Source: Herminiimonas sp.
GTDB lineage: Bacteria > Pseudomonadota > Gammaproteobacteria > Burkholderiales > Burkholderiaceae
DNA length: 64,000 bases
Direction of reading: 5' to 3'
NCBI RefSeq assembly: GCF_030655415.1
Contig: NZ_JAURVN010000015.1
Span: 310,001-374,000, forward strand
Shown: positions 1 to 9,174 of the stretch, piece by piece
How positions within the stretch are numbered: the first letter of the stretch is position 1
Layout: each line of letters begins with the position of its first letter
Translations under genes and position numbers: made by a program
The notes under the pieces: model-generated
Seen by the model: the letters and a program-made list of their open reading frames with translations, nothing else
Databases searched by the model: none
What the model was told of the DNA's origin: nothing

Positions 1-555
1 GCCATCGAATTAATGGGCAACGAAGCGCAGCCGGAAATACGCGGCGAACTGAAGCGCAACATCGGCGAACTCGATCAACTGATTGATGAGATTTTGCTCG
101 CCAGCCGACTCGATGCGACTGCAGATACGGCACAAGCGTTTGAGAATATCGATCTCACTGCGCTGGTTGCTGAAGAATGCGCGCGCCTCGATGCGCAACT
201 CGAAGCACAAGCGATTGAACTACCCGGCGATGCGCGGCTGTTGCGTCGCATGGTGCGCAATCTGTTGGAGAACGCAAAGCGCTATGGCAATGGCACAGCA
301 ATCGACGTGACGCTTTCAAAGCATGGAAATAATATCTTGCTGCAGGTATGTGATGGCGGCCCTGGCGTTCCGGACAAAGAACGTGAAAAAATCTTTGAAC
401 CCTTCTATCGCGTAGCTGGTGCCAGCGAGCGGGAAGGCGGTGTTGGTCTGGGCTTAAGTCTGGTGCGACAAATCGCGCGCAGGCACGGCGGCGATGTCAC
501 CTGCGTTGTGCGTAACGAACCTGGCAGTTGTTTCAACGTCAGCTTGCCCGCCTGA
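1..555 (+). CDS. Sensor histidine kinase, C-terminal part
   Basis: The 5' end lies outside the window; 184 residues are visible. Seen: the second dimerisation helix (around residues 23-37, ELDQLIDEILLASRLD), then a GHKL ATPase domain with an N box (RNLLENAKRYGNG), a G1 box (VCDGGPGVP), an F box (IFEPFYR) and a G2 box (GVGLGLSLV). The protein ends shortly after the ATPase fold, so it has no receiver or HPt module. Family knowledge: it is the autokinase half of a membrane two-component system phosphorylating a response regulator probably encoded just upstream. The sensory input cannot be named from this fragment. It converges on pabBC with 25 nt between stop codons, across a shared hairpin. Confidence 0.93.
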   Translation, partial: AIELMGNEAQPEIRGELKRNIGELDQLIDEILLASRLDATADTAQAFENIDLTALVAEECARLDAQLEAQAIELPGDARLLRRMVRNLLENAKRYGNGTAIDVTLSKHGNNILLQVCDGGPGVPDKEREKIFEPFYRVAGASEREGGVGLGLSLVRQIARRHGGDVTCVVRNEPGSCFNVSLPA

Positions 556-566
556 TTGTCAAAACC

Positions 567-604
567 GCGACGATCGTTTTTTAGTTATTCCAAACGATCG
601 TCGC
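567..604. terminator. Hairpin between convergent kinase and pabBC genes
   Basis: A perfect 13-bp inverted repeat (567-579 and 592-604, gcgacgatcgttt) with a 12-nt loop. The right arm and the loop overlap the last codons and stop of pabBC. On the minus strand the stem is followed by GGTTTT, a short T-run; on the plus strand no T-run follows. It probably ends pabBC transcripts and may also stop or protect the kinase mRNA 3' end. Confidence 0.6.
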
Positions 605-2443
605 AGGTAATGCGCCACGCAAGGCATTGCAGATCACAACTTCCTCTGCCCTGCGCAAATCGGTCAGGGTTAATATTTTTTCTTCTGCGTTCAAGGTCGC
701 ATCTTCCAGCAATACGGCACGCATCACACCAGGCAATACACCGACACTCAAAGGCGGCGTGTACCAATGGCCATCGAGTTTGATGAACACTGTGCTGCGG
801 CCACCTTCCGTCAATTGGCCATCTTGATTGCAGAATAATTGATCGAAAGCGCCCTGCTGCTCAGCGGCACGCCATGCGGCGTCGTAGCCAGAACGGACCG
901 TAGTCTTGTGTCGCAAAAAGATATCGCCAGCATCGGTCGGCGTTTCTGCCAGCAGAACTTTTACCGGACTTGTTATTGCTGACAATGGCGCTGATTGAAT
1001 GATGCATGCGCCATCAGCCTGCAAAGCAAGTCGCAAGCGATATGGCGTCGCCTCGGAAAATTGTAAGCAGGTATCGCGTAAGGCGTCGCGTATTTTCACA
1101 TCATCAAACGCGAAACCAAAATACTCTGCTGAACCACGCAAGCGTTGCAAATGGCGATCAATATGTCGGCAACCATCAGCGCGGGTTGCATAGATGGTTT
1201 CAAATAATTCAAATTCAGCCGGCATATCGATCAAAAAACCTGCCTTGATGCGGCATTCTTCATATTCAGCTTTTGCAACGCTGTCATGCACGATGCCAGC
1301 ACCTACGCCCATTTCGCCGCGACGAATTTGCAATTCGTCTTGCGCTTGCAACTGCAAGGTACGGATAGGAACCGACAGGCAAAAATTACCAACCGTTTGC
1401 GTGGACTGCGGCGGATCGAACCAGCCTATCGCGCCGGTATAAATGCCGCGTGGGTTGGCTTCCAGCTCGCGAATGATTTGCATCGTTCTATGTTTGGGCG
1501 CACCGGTAATCGAGCCGCAAGGATACAAAGCATCGAAGATCTCGGGCAGTGCAATATCGTCACGCAATCGCGCATGCACAGTCGAAGTCATTTGCAACAC
1601 GCTGCTATAACGCTGCACATCGAACAACTTATCGACGACGACAGTACCCACTTCAGCAATCCGTCCTAAATCATTCCGCAGCAAATCCACAATCATCAAA
1701 TTCTCTGCACGATTTTTTGGGTCGGCGGCCAAGGCATGCGCCGATACATCATCTTGCTGCGGGTTACCGCTGGCTGCAGCCGTGCCCTTCATAGGCCGCA
1801 CAGTCAACAAACCATCATCGTGTCGTACAAACAATTCCGGCGATAAGGACAGCACCGCGCGACCATCCGGCAATCCTATCAACGCACCATACGGCACCGG
1901 CTGACGTTCACGCAAACGGCGATACAGCGTATGCACAGAGCCGTAGGCATCGAAGCGCAAGCGATAGGTGTAATTGACCTGATAGGTATCGCCGGCGGCG
2001 ATGTAATCGTGGATACGTGCCAGCGCGCTATCGAATGCTGCTTCAGATATATCAGGATGTACGTTGGCGATTCCCGCTGGTGAGGAAGATGCGTGTTGGG
2101 CTAGCCATGCGCTGACCTGTTCGGCGGAGAGTTTTTCACAGCGCTGAAACAGCAGTACTTCTGCCAAAGGCACAGCCGTCGCATCTGATGCTGTTTCATG
2201 CGGCGCGATGCCATGCATGGCAGCACCGAGTTCATAGGCAAACAAACTGACCGCGAACTGTCCTTGCAGCAAAGCCTGCTGCATTTGCTGCAACATGGCT
2301 GGCAGCTGATCCGCTCTCTCGCAGACTAGAGTGCCAACATGCGAGGAATAAAGTCGCGAGCGCGCATCTACCGCGCTTGCATCATTATCATCAAGCAGAG
2401 CGAAGCAGTTGGAAGAGGAATCAGCGGGAACGAACAGGGACAT
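581..2443 (-). CDS. pabB: Fused aminodeoxychorismate synthase component I / aminodeoxychorismate lyase
   Basis: 620 residues, about the sum of PabB and PabC. The N-terminal two thirds is a chorismate-binding domain with the catalytic-lysine motif (RPMKGTAAASG), the DLLRNDLGRI segment and SITGAPKHRTMQII. From about residue 400 a class IV aminotransferase fold follows (ELFETIYATRADG, RHKTTVRSGYDAAW with the probable PLP lysine, and GQLTEGGRSTVFIK). Inferred role: chorismate plus amide nitrogen gives 4-amino-4-deoxychorismate, which the lyase half converts to p-aminobenzoate and pyruvate for folate. The glutaminase PabA is not in the window. Start ATG near 2443. The gene lies 102 nt downstream of slmA on the same strand. 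Such PabBC fusions are known in other bacteria. Confidence 0.92.
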   Translation of the reverse strand: MSLFVPADSSSNCFALLDDNDASAVDARSRLYSSHVGTLVCERADQLPAMLQQMQQALLQGQFAVSLFAYELGAAMHGIAPHETASDATAVPLAEVLLFQRCEKLSAEQVSAWLAQHASSSPAGIANVHPDISEAAFDSALARIHDYIAAGDTYQVNYTYRLRFDAYGSVHTLYRRLRERQPVPYGALIGLPDGRAVLSLSPELFVRHDDGLLTVRPMKGTAAASGNPQQDDVSAHALAADPKNRAENLMIVDLLRNDLGRIAEVGTVVVDKLFDVQRYSSVLQMTSTVHARLRDDIALPEIFDALYPCGSITGAPKHRTMQIIRELEANPRGIYTGAIGWFDPPQSTQTVGNFCLSVPIRTLQLQAQDELQIRRGEMGVGAGIVHDSVAKAEYEECRIKAGFLIDMPAEFELFETIYATRADGCRHIDRHLQRLRGSAEYFGFAFDDVKIRDALRDTCLQFSEATPYRLRLALQADGACIIQSAPLSAITSPVKVLLAETPTDAGDIFLRHKTTVRSGYDAAWRAAEQQGAFDQLFCNQDGQLTEGGRSTVFIKLDGHWYTPPLSVGVLPGVMRAVLLEDATLNAEEKILTLTDLRRAEEVVICNALRGALPATIVWNN

Positions 2444-2545
2444 AAGTCAGGAAAAGCGATGCTGGGCAAGGCGCTATTGTACGACCAAGCGACCTGACCT
2501 TGCCGACGTCAGCATACGATTTAAAAAACGATGACGAACCAGCTA

Positions 2546-3121
2546 TTAAGCCAGCAACATCGCGATCTGCGCGGAGGCATAGACGGATGGATTTTGTTTG
2601 AAGCCGGTTTTGGCATAACGCTGCCAATGACCAAGCACTGCACTTGTAATCAAGTTGGCGCGCGCGGCGACTTCTGCTTCGTTGGCCTGCCCCTGGCTGG
2701 CAGCGACACGCAAAGATTGTTTGATCGCCAGCTCTATGCGCTCAATGAATTGATTCATGCGTGCTTGCAGACGTTCATCTTCATTCACCAATGCGTCGCC
2801 TATCATCACGCGCGTCATGCCAGGATTACGTTCAGCAAAGTTAAGCAGCATCAGTACGGTTGCTTGCACTTGCGACAAACCATTTTCCTGCTGTTCGGTA
2901 ATTTTGTTGATCAAGCCAAACACCGTCGATTCGATGAACTCGATCAAGCCCTCGAACATTTGCGCCTTGCTGGCGAAATGTCGATACAAGGCCGCCTCCG
3001 AAACTTCGACGCGCGCAGCCAAAGCTGCGGTCGTAATTTTTTCTCCCTTGGGCTGCTCCAACATCGTCGCCAATGTCTGAAGTATTTGCAGCTTGCGTTC
3101 GCCTGGTTTGGTGGTTGCCAT
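2546..3121 (-). CDS. slmA: Nucleoid occlusion factor SlmA (TetR fold)
   Basis: 191 residues from the ATG at 3119-3121. A longer frame upstream gives residues unlike the family. The N-terminal TetR helix-turn-helix (ITTAALAARVEVSEAALYRHFASKAQMFEGLIEFIE, about residues 28-63) resembles E. coli SlmA very closely, as does the ERNPGMTRVMIGDAL segment and the RMNQFIERIE helix. SlmA binds chromosomal sites and antagonises FtsZ rings over unsegregated DNA. I identify it by motif similarity recalled from memory, not alignment; a generic TetR regulator is the alternative. It lies 28 nt downstream of the HAD gene and is probably co-transcribed with it. Confidence 0.8.
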   Translation of the reverse strand: MATTKPGERKLQILQTLATMLEQPKGEKITTAALAARVEVSEAALYRHFASKAQMFEGLIEFIESTVFGLINKITEQQENGLSQVQATVLMLLNFAERNPGMTRVMIGDALVNEDERLQARMNQFIERIELAIKQSLRVAASQGQANEAEVAARANLITSAVLGHWQRYAKTGFKQNPSVYASAQIAMLLA

Positions 3122-3149
3122 ATTTTTTATAAGTAGGTAAGCAATCGGA

Positions 3150-3875
3150 CTAGCGCAGTCGGTGCAACTTCCTGAATAGTTGCCCAACGGATTTTACTTT
3201 GACATCGACATAAATAGGGCGTTTTGTGTAGGCGACTGTTGCGTGCTTGTCGTCTGCCGCTCCTTTTATCGAATCGCTGGCCAGATATTGCGTCACCCAG
3301 ACCGTGTGCATGCCGAGTTCCTTCGCGCCTTTTAAATGCGCGACTGTGTCTTCGACCAGTATGCAATCACGAGCTGAAATGCGCTGGCGCGCCAGCAGCT
3401 TTCGCAGCATCTGTTTCGATGGTTTGGGATGCAAGCGGCCATGTACGCGCATCGCTTCTATCGGAATGTGTTTGGCGAAATGCCTATGCAAGCCAAGATG
3501 TCGCAAGACGTCAGCCGAATAGCGGCGGGGTGCATTGGTCAGTAAAATTTTTTGACCTGGAAGTCTACGCAATAATTTTCCCAGACCACGCTCGGCACGA
3601 ATCATCGTCGCCAGATCATCAAACCGATGCGCCTCACGCAAGAAATCTTCAGGCCGCACCTGATGATGATTTACCATACCGAGCAAGGTGGCGCCGTAAC
3701 GCTGCCAGTACATGACGCGCGCGGCATTGACGGCGGCTTCATCAGAGGGCAAGCCGGACTTGTGCAGCACCCGCTCGATAAAGACATTCATATTCAGATG
3801 GATCGCGGGAAAAATCGCATGCGACGCATCGTGCAGCGTATTGTCCAGATCGAACAGCCAGGTCAGCTTACGCAT
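3150..3875 (-). CDS. HAD-family pyrimidine 5'-nucleotidase
   Basis: 241 residues. HAD motifs in order: DLDNTL (motif I, nucleophile Asp about residue 10), LLTNAP (motif II), KPSKQM (motif III lysine) and VEDTVAHLKGAKELGM (motif IV). The helical cap between motifs I and II and the WLFDLDNTLHDAS start fit the SDT1/pyrimidine 5'-nucleotidase subfamily, which dephosphorylates UMP/CMP-like nucleotides. The substrate is inferred from the family. The last 35 residues are basic and variable. It precedes slmA and is divergent from the TraB-type gene with 40 nt between starts. Confidence 0.85.
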   Translation of the reverse strand: MRKLTWLFDLDNTLHDASHAIFPAIHLNMNVFIERVLHKSGLPSDEAAVNAARVMYWQRYGATLLGMVNHHQVRPEDFLREAHRFDDLATMIRAERGLGKLLRRLPGQKILLTNAPRRYSADVLRHLGLHRHFAKHIPIEAMRVHGRLHPKPSKQMLRKLLARQRISARDCILVEDTVAHLKGAKELGMHTVWVTQYLASDSIKGAADDKHATVAYTKRPIYVDVKVKSVGQLFRKLHRLR

Positions 3876-3915
3876 GATGCAGGCAGCGCATTATCAATAC
3901 AGAAAAAGGAGTTAC

Positions 3916-4878
3916 ATGCATCGTCATTTTGTTCTTGTCCTTAGCCTACTATTCAGTTGCTTCTTGTCGCAGGCGCATGCGGATGCTAGCGCTGACGCTA
4001 ATGCAAAAAACACCGCACTCAAAACGCCAGCCGTACACTCGCAGAAATCGACAGCGCCACAGCGCGGCGTTTTATATCGGGTCAGCCATAAGGGCAACAC
4101 CAGCTATCTGTTCGGCACCATTCACGTCGGGCAAGCTGCATTCTACCCACTCGAACCGCAAGTGACACGCGCCTTGTCGGCCGCCGACAAGCTGGTGCTT
4201 GAAGTCGATATCCGCGATACGACAGCGCTGCAACAAGCCGCCGCCAGACATAGCATTTATCCAGACGGCCAAACCATAGATCAGCATATTTCAGCGGCCA
4301 GTCTGGAAAAATTGAAACAAGCACTGCAAAGCGCGAGCATTCCATTTGAAAGCATAGTCCGCATGAAGCCGTGGCTAGTCACCAATCTGTTGATCGTGCA
4401 AGCCATGGCGCGCGCAGGTTACCCGGCTGAACAAGGCATAGAACTGTATTTTCTGACGATCGCAAAGAATGAAAAGAAAACCGTAGCGCAGCTTGAAACT
4501 GCAGATTACCAACTCTCTCTTTTCAATGGTTTGACTGATAAGCAGCAAGAAGAATATCTATTGGAAACACTCGCTCAACTGGCCGACGGTAGCGCCATCA
4601 AAAAGGGATTAGCCCTGATCACCGCATGGCAGCATGCAGATAATCCAGCTTTGGAAGCGGCATTGTTGGAGTTGCAAAACGAAGAATCTACGTCCGCCAA
4701 ATTCTTGCAGCACGTGCTACTGGATGAACGCAATCCAAACATGGCGGACAAGATAGGGACACTACTGAAAACAGACAAGAAAAGTTTTGTCGCAGTAGGC
4801 GCCCTGCATTTGATCGGTGATAAAGGCGTACCGGCCTTATTGCAAAAACAAGGCTACAAGGTTGAGAAGTTGTATTGA
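3916..4878 (+). CDS. Exported TraB/GumN-family protein
   Basis: 320 residues. Start chosen at the ATG after AAAAAGGAGTTAC, a good ribosome site; the frame is open further upstream but without family residues. A signal peptide is visible (HFVLVLSLLFSCFLSQAHA, cleavage near residue 23). The body has the TraB/PrgY/GumN hallmarks: YLFGTIHVG near the start, a central MKPWLVTNLL and PAEQGIELYFL region, and the C-terminal FVAVGALHLIGDKG with conserved GxxH. Some relatives act on peptides (plasmid pheromone control) or are suspected metalloproteases; the role here is unknown. It is probably periplasmic. Confidence 0.85.
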   Translation: MHRHFVLVLSLLFSCFLSQAHADASADANAKNTALKTPAVHSQKSTAPQRGVLYRVSHKGNTSYLFGTIHVGQAAFYPLEPQVTRALSAADKLVLEVDIRDTTALQQAAARHSIYPDGQTIDQHISAASLEKLKQALQSASIPFESIVRMKPWLVTNLLIVQAMARAGYPAEQGIELYFLTIAKNEKKTVAQLETADYQLSLFNGLTDKQQEEYLLETLAQLADGSAIKKGLALITAWQHADNPALEAALLELQNEESTSAKFLQHVLLDERNPNMADKIGTLLKTDKKSFVAVGALHLIGDKGVPALLQKQGYKVEKLY

Positions 4879-4888
4879 ATCCAAATGC

Positions 4889-4925
4889 ACACGGGGTCGA
4901 GAAATAACTTGTCGACCCCGTGTTT
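4889..4925. terminator. Bidirectional terminator, TraB-type gene / chemoreceptor
   Basis: A perfect 12-bp stem (4889-4900 acacggggtcga; 4912-4923 tcgaccccgtgt) with an 11-nt loop, followed by TTT. It lies 10 nt after the stop of the plus-strand gene and 65 nt beyond the stop of the convergent chemoreceptor gene. Confidence 0.8.
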
Positions 4926-4989
4926 GCTCTACGTACTTGCGCTCTTGTGAGTGATCAAAAACGCAAAGCAATCGCCACTACCATCTTGC

Positions 4990-6588
4990 TCAACGCAGTT
5001 GCAAAGCCGCCTGCTGGTTAGTACCCGACAGTTTGAAAACACCAACCACGTCATTCAATTTACGCGCCTGATCCTGCATCGCTTCGGCTGCTGCGGCGGC
5101 TTCTTCTACCAATGCAGCATTTTGCTGCGTCACTTGATCCATCTGCGCGATCGCCTGATTAACCTGCTCGATGCCTGCGCTTTGCTCTCTGCTCGCCGCA
5201 GTGATTTCAGCCATGATGTCGGTCACGCGTTTCACGCTGCTGACGATTTCGTTCATCGTGACGCCCGCTTCCGCGACCAGGTGACTACCTGAATCAACCT
5301 TGTCTACCGAGTCGCCGATCAAGCTCTTGATTTCTTTGGCGGCGGAGGCGGAGCGTTGCGCCAGATTTCTTACTTCGGTTGCGACGACGGCAAAACCACG
5401 GCCTTGCTCACCAGCACGTGCAGCTTCGACCGCCGCATTCAAAGCCAGAATATTGGTCTGGAACGCGATGCTGTCGATCACGCTGATGATGTCGACAATC
5501 TTCTTCGAGGAATCAGTGATGGATCCCATCGTATCGACCACGCGCGCAACAACTTCGCCGCCTTTGACCGCAACTGCGGAAGCCTGCGCCGCGAGTTGAT
5601 TAGCTTGTTGAGCATTGTCTGCATTTTGTTTGACGGTGGAAGTCAGTTCTTCCATCGACGATGCGGTTTCTTCCAGCGAGCTTGCTTGCTGTTCGGTACG
5701 CGATGACAGATCCAGATTGCCGGCTGCGATCTGGACCGAAGCAGTGGCGATGGTATCGGTACCGACCCGCACTTCACCGACTACTTTCGCAAGACTGTCG
5801 CGCATGCTCTTCATCGCGAATAACAGACTGGTGCTATCACCTGGACGTGTCTTGACGTCTACCGTCAAATCGCCGTTCGCGATATCGCCTGCGATCGCTG
5901 CCGCGTAGCCTGGCTCACCACCAAGTTGTTTGAGCAAACCGCGGGTAATCACCATGCCGATGACAAACAAGATTATGGCCAGAATCGCCGCGCCTATCCC
6001 GAAGTAAATCAGGCGCTGCATGATCGTGGCTTCCACGGTATCCATATAGACACCGGAACCGATGATCCAGCCCCAAGGTTCAAAACCTTTGACGTAAGAC
6101 ACTTTCGGCACCGGCTCGGAATTGCCCGGCTTGGCCCACATATACGGCACGAAACCAGCGCCTTCTGCCTTGACGATTTTGACGAATTCCACGAATAGAT
6201 GTTTGCCAGTCGGATCTTTATTTTCCGTCAGATCCTTGCCGTCCAGCGCTGCATTGATCGGATGCATCAACATGCGCGGTTGCATGTCATTGATCCAGAA
6301 ATATTCGTTGCCGCTGTAACGCAAACCCTTGATGGTTTGCATCGCTTGTTGTTTGGCGTCAGTCTCGGTCAGCGTCCCTTTGCTGGCCAACTGCTGGTAA
6401 TAAGCGAGTATGCCGTGCGCCGCTTCTACTACCTGGCGCACATTACTTTTGCGCTCTTCAAGAATGAGTTTTCGTTCAGAGATCAGGGATAAGGCGGTGA
6501 GAATAATAATGCCGAGAATCGCGCTGGCGATGAGCAGCCCGAGCTTTTTGGCGATCGTCATTGAACTGCGTGTTTGCAGGCTGGACAT
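4990..6588 (-). CDS. Methyl-accepting chemotaxis protein with single Cache sensor
   Basis: 532 residues from the ATG at 6586-6588, which has GGAG 8 nt upstream; the longer frame upstream lacks this. TM1 about 13-34; periplasmic sCache-like domain about 36-185 ([38 protein letters not shown]); TM2 about 193-218; HAMP; then the cytoplasmic signalling hairpin with the highly conserved tip [30 protein letters not shown]. The C terminus (QAALQLR) has no CheR/CheB tethering pentapeptide. sCache domains often bind small carboxylates; the ligand cannot be told. No che genes are adjacent, so it is an orphan receptor. I found no convincing sigma-28 promoter upstream. Confidence 0.95.
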   Translation of the reverse strand: MSSLQTRSSMTIAKKLGLLIASAILGIIILTALSLISERKLILEERKSNVRQVVEAAHGILAYYQQLASKGTLTETDAKQQAMQTIKGLRYSGNEYFWINDMQPRMLMHPINAALDGKDLTENKDPTGKHLFVEFVKIVKAEGAGFVPYMWAKPGNSEPVPKVSYVKGFEPWGWIIGSGVYMDTVEATIMQRLIYFGIGAAILAIILFVIGMVITRGLLKQLGGEPGYAAAIAGDIANGDLTVDVKTRPGDSTSLLFAMKSMRDSLAKVVGEVRVGTDTIATASVQIAAGNLDLSSRTEQQASSLEETASSMEELTSTVKQNADNAQQANQLAAQASAVAVKGGEVVARVVDTMGSITDSSKKIVDIISVIDSIAFQTNILALNAAVEAARAGEQGRGFAVVATEVRNLAQRSASAAKEIKSLIGDSVDKVDSGSHLVAEAGVTMNEIVSSVKRVTDIMAEITAASREQSAGIEQVNQAIAQMDQVTQQNAALVEEAAAAAEAMQDQARKLNDVVGVFKLSGTNQQAALQLR

Positions 6589-7043
6589 AGGAATCTCCAA
6601 AATTTTAATTATTGTTTTACAGCTTCGGCAGCTCACTCAATCAAGTCGATCGAATCGCCACCCTCCGTCCCTTAAATATTCACTTAGAATGCTCTCAAAA
6701 GGAATTGAAATCCTTTGCTGTGCGAACGCTCCATTCAACGACAGGTATTGAAGTATTGCTGACAGAATGCAACATTAATATCCCATGTTTATGGTTCGAA
6801 TGATCAACATTTCATTTGAGAATGTTGCGAAAAAATCAGGCGGGACAACACTTTCCCTTAGCCGCACTCGCTTGATGCATTTTCTCGAATGAATAATTTC
6901 CACATGGAAATTCACTACTACATACAGGTAAAAATGAAGACGTGAATAGCTCAAGCAGGAAATCTGCAAGCAAACAAAAAGGCCTGCTAACAGTGAAGTC
7001 AGCAGGCCTTTTTTGCGAGTGAATCGCTAAAGCGAAATTCTGT
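6589..7043. other. 455-nt intergenic region without a supported gene
   Basis: Between the chemoreceptor start and the argB stop. It is AT-richer than the flanks, and its short ORFs have no recognisable composition or ribosome site. The only firm element is the terminator at 6976-7013. The rest should hold the chemoreceptor promoter; a small RNA is possible but unsupported. Confidence 0.6.
6976..7013. terminator. Terminator downstream of argB
   Basis: AAAAA-GGCCTGCT ... AGCAGGCC-TTTTTT: 8-bp GC stem (6981-6988 / 7001-7008), extended by A/T pairs, with 12 nt between arms. Symmetric, so it can act on both strands. It lies 31 nt beyond the argB stop on the minus strand. Confidence 0.85.
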
Positions 7044-7946
7044 TTAGTGCGAACGTATCATCGTACCGAATGCTTGCTCGGTCAGCACTTCCAGCAGCAA
7101 GGAATGTTCGATACGACCGTCAATGATATGCACGGTGTTGACGCCGGATTTCGCCGCATCCAGCGCGGAAGAAATCTTCGGCAACATGCCGCCAGAGATC
7201 GTGCCGTCGTCGAACATTTCGTCGATTTCACGCGCGGATAAATCGGTCAGCAGATTGCCTTGCTTGTCTTGTACGCCAGCGATATTGGTCATCATGATCA
7301 GCTTTTCAGCTTTCAGGATTTCCGCGATTTTGCCAGCGACGACGTCGGCATTGATGTTGTAAGCCTGGCCGTCATCACCAAAACCGATAGGCGAAATGAT
7401 CGGGATGAAGGCATCGTCCTGCAATGCTTTTACGACCGCAGGATTGATCGCTTCGATCTCGCCGACAAAACCGATGTCGAGGAACTGACCTGGGTTTTCA
7501 CGATCTGGCATTTTCATTTTGTGCGCACGAATCAGGCCGCCATCTTTGCCGGTCAAGCCAACAGCCTGGCCGCCGTAATGATTGATCAGCATGACGATAT
7601 CTTGCTGCACTTCGCCGCCCAAAACCCATTCGACAACTTCCATGGTTTCTTCATCGGTGATGCGCATGCCCTGGATGAAGGTGCCTTGCTTGCCGATTTT
7701 CTTCAGCGCGTTGTCAATTTGCGGACCGCCGCCGTGAACCACAACCGGGTTCATGCCGACCAGTTTCAACAAAATCACATCGCGAGCGAAGCTGTGCTTC
7801 AGACGCTCTTCGGTCATCGCATTGCCGCCGTATTTGACGACGATGGTTTTGCCGTGAAATTTGCGGATATACGGCAGCGCCTCGGCCAGAATTTGCGCCT
7901 GTATTTGCGGCGAAACTACAGTAAGATCGGCATTCGTGTCAGTCAT
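7044..7946 (-). CDS. argB: Acetylglutamate kinase
   Basis: 300 residues, the normal family length. Phosphorylates N-acetyl-L-glutamate in the second step of arginine synthesis, in the cytoplasm. Seen: the amino acid kinase fold with KYGGNAM (lysine of the phosphate loop, residues about 39-45), the [10 protein letters not shown] loop, the [13 protein letters not shown] region and the C-terminal [19 protein letters not shown] monocistronic gene: convergent empty DNA downstream with its own terminator, and 212 nt upstream before a divergent small gene. Arginine feedback type cannot be judged reliably from the sequence alone. Confidence 0.97.
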   Translation of the reverse strand: MTDTNADLTVVSPQIQAQILAEALPYIRKFHGKTIVVKYGGNAMTEERLKHSFARDVILLKLVGMNPVVVHGGGPQIDNALKKIGKQGTFIQGMRITDEETMEVVEWVLGGEVQQDIVMLINHYGGQAVGLTGKDGGLIRAHKMKMPDRENPGQFLDIGFVGEIEAINPAVVKALQDDAFIPIISPIGFGDDGQAYNINADVVAGKIAEILKAEKLIMMTNIAGVQDKQGNLLTDLSAREIDEMFDDGTISGGMLPKISSALDAAKSGVNTVHIIDGRIEHSLLLEVLTEQAFGTMIRSH

Positions 7947-8158
7947 GGCAAGTCCTGAAAATAGATGACCGCGATTTTACAGTGAATGCCGAATGTTTTC
8001 CCGGCTCTTGTCTGAATTCCCACAAAATTTCCGCACACATATTGCACGTTTGACAAAATGCGACAAAAATCTTGCGCCATGCGCGCCTGCCATCTGCCCC
8101 AGTTCACAAGCCAGCATCCCGCTTTACGCCCTACTTTGATGCATGATCGGATAAACCT

Positions 8159-8383
8159 ATGAGCCATTGCTCACAATGCGGCGCTACGTTTTCATGCGGC
8201 ATGGTCGATACGATATCAGCGCAACGGTGCTGGTGCACCGCCTTGCCGACGGCAAGCAAATCTGAATTGGTATTGGATGCAAACGGTCAGGCAAAAAACT
8301 GCATGTGCGAAAAGTGTTTAGCCGTCTTGCGCGCATCACGTGCGCAACAGCGTCTTGAAGACAAGCTATCGCAAACTAGCTGA
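8159..8383 (+). CDS. Small Cys-rich CWC-type protein
   Basis: 74 residues, ATG directly after ATAAACCT. Eight cysteines arranged CxxC near the start (CSQCGATFSC), a CWC tripeptide (QRCWCTAL, about residue 24) and CMCEKCL near residue 46. This matches the short Cys-rich CWC proteins of proteobacteria, which probably bind zinc; function unknown. It is divergent from argB (212 nt) and converges on the SPOR gene with 38 nt between stops. Confidence 0.75.
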   Translation: MSHCSQCGATFSCGMVDTISAQRCWCTALPTASKSELVLDANGQAKNCMCEKCLAVLRASRAQQRLEDKLSQTS

Positions 8384-8421
8384 CTCATGTTCGCGATATT
8401 TCTGTAAGGCCTCGCGAGAGT

Positions 8422-9174
8422 TTAGCCAGCAGCAGCGCTGCATTCACGCAGCTCTTGCTTGGGGAAAGCTTCCTTGATTTTAGTCACGCTGTTCTTCGCA
8501 GCTACATCCAGCCCACGCAGTTGAAACGCAACTTTGGTCGCGCTTGGCGTGTGCGCACCCACGCGCGCACTACGCACGCCTTTTTGATTCAAGGCGGCGA
8601 GTTGATTACGTGCGGCTTCCTCGGATTTGAAGATCCCCAGCGAAATTCCCCATTGCAAAGGCGAATTGTCTTGAATGACGAAGAAGTCTTCCACGCCTAG
8701 TCGCTTCAGTTCGCCGGCCTTTTTATCGGCAGCGTCTTTGCTTCCCAAAGACGGGATGTAGACCATGTGTCGTACATTCTCAGGAATGGCACGGCGCGTC
8801 AGTCTGTCACCAAGTGACAGTGCGGCCAGTTGCGCTTCGAATTTCTTAGCTTCTGCTGTATCGAAATTGCCGACCTCGGCGCATGCCAGCCCATTCGACA
8901 TCTTGTCTGCGCGGGCCAGATTTTTTTCCGGCTCAGCAGGCGCTACAACAGCAGCCTCTTTCACTTCCGATTTGGTTTCGGATTTAGCACCAGCTTTATC
9001 GTTGGTAGTTGCGGCAGTCGTCGTTGAAATCAATTTGAGTTTGTCAGCATTCAATTGCTGCGCCAAACGCGACGGTTCACGGTTCGATGGCGACAAGGTG
9101 TCGAGATAACCTTGTTGATAAGCGAACAAGCCGCCGTTGAGCAATAACAGTAAGCCGAACAGAATTTTTAGCAT
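8422..9174 (-). CDS. SPOR-domain membrane protein
   Basis: 250 residues. One N-terminal membrane helix (LFGLLLLLNGGLFAYQQGYL, about 5-24), a low-complexity Ala/Lys/Glu linker (about 50-90), then a SPOR-type repeat (HMVYIPSLGSKDAADKKAGE and GISLGIFKSEEAARNQLAAL, about 135-205). SPOR domains bind glycan strands stripped of stem peptides at division septa. Its ATG overlaps the stop of coaX (ATGCTAA, 7 nt), so translation is coupled to the birA-coaX operon. No division partner is adjacent; role inferred from the domain only. Confidence 0.85.
   Translation of the reverse strand: MLKILFGLLLLLNGGLFAYQQGYLDTLSPSNREPSRLAQQLNADKLKLISTTTAATTNDKAGAKSETKSEVKEAAVVAPAEPEKNLARADKMSNGLACAEVGNFDTAEAKKFEAQLAALSLGDRLTRRAIPENVRHMVYIPSLGSKDAADKKAGELKRLGVEDFFVIQDNSPLQWGISLGIFKSEEAARNQLAALNQKGVRSARVGAHTPSATKVAFQLRGLDVAAKNSVTKIKEAFPKQELRECSAAAG

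Noticed and set aside
2531..3136. 201-codon plus-strand ORF over slmA
   Set aside because: Antisense shadow of slmA; no family features.
7260..7958. 232-codon plus-strand ORF over argB
   Set aside because: Antisense shadow of argB with no independent start signals.
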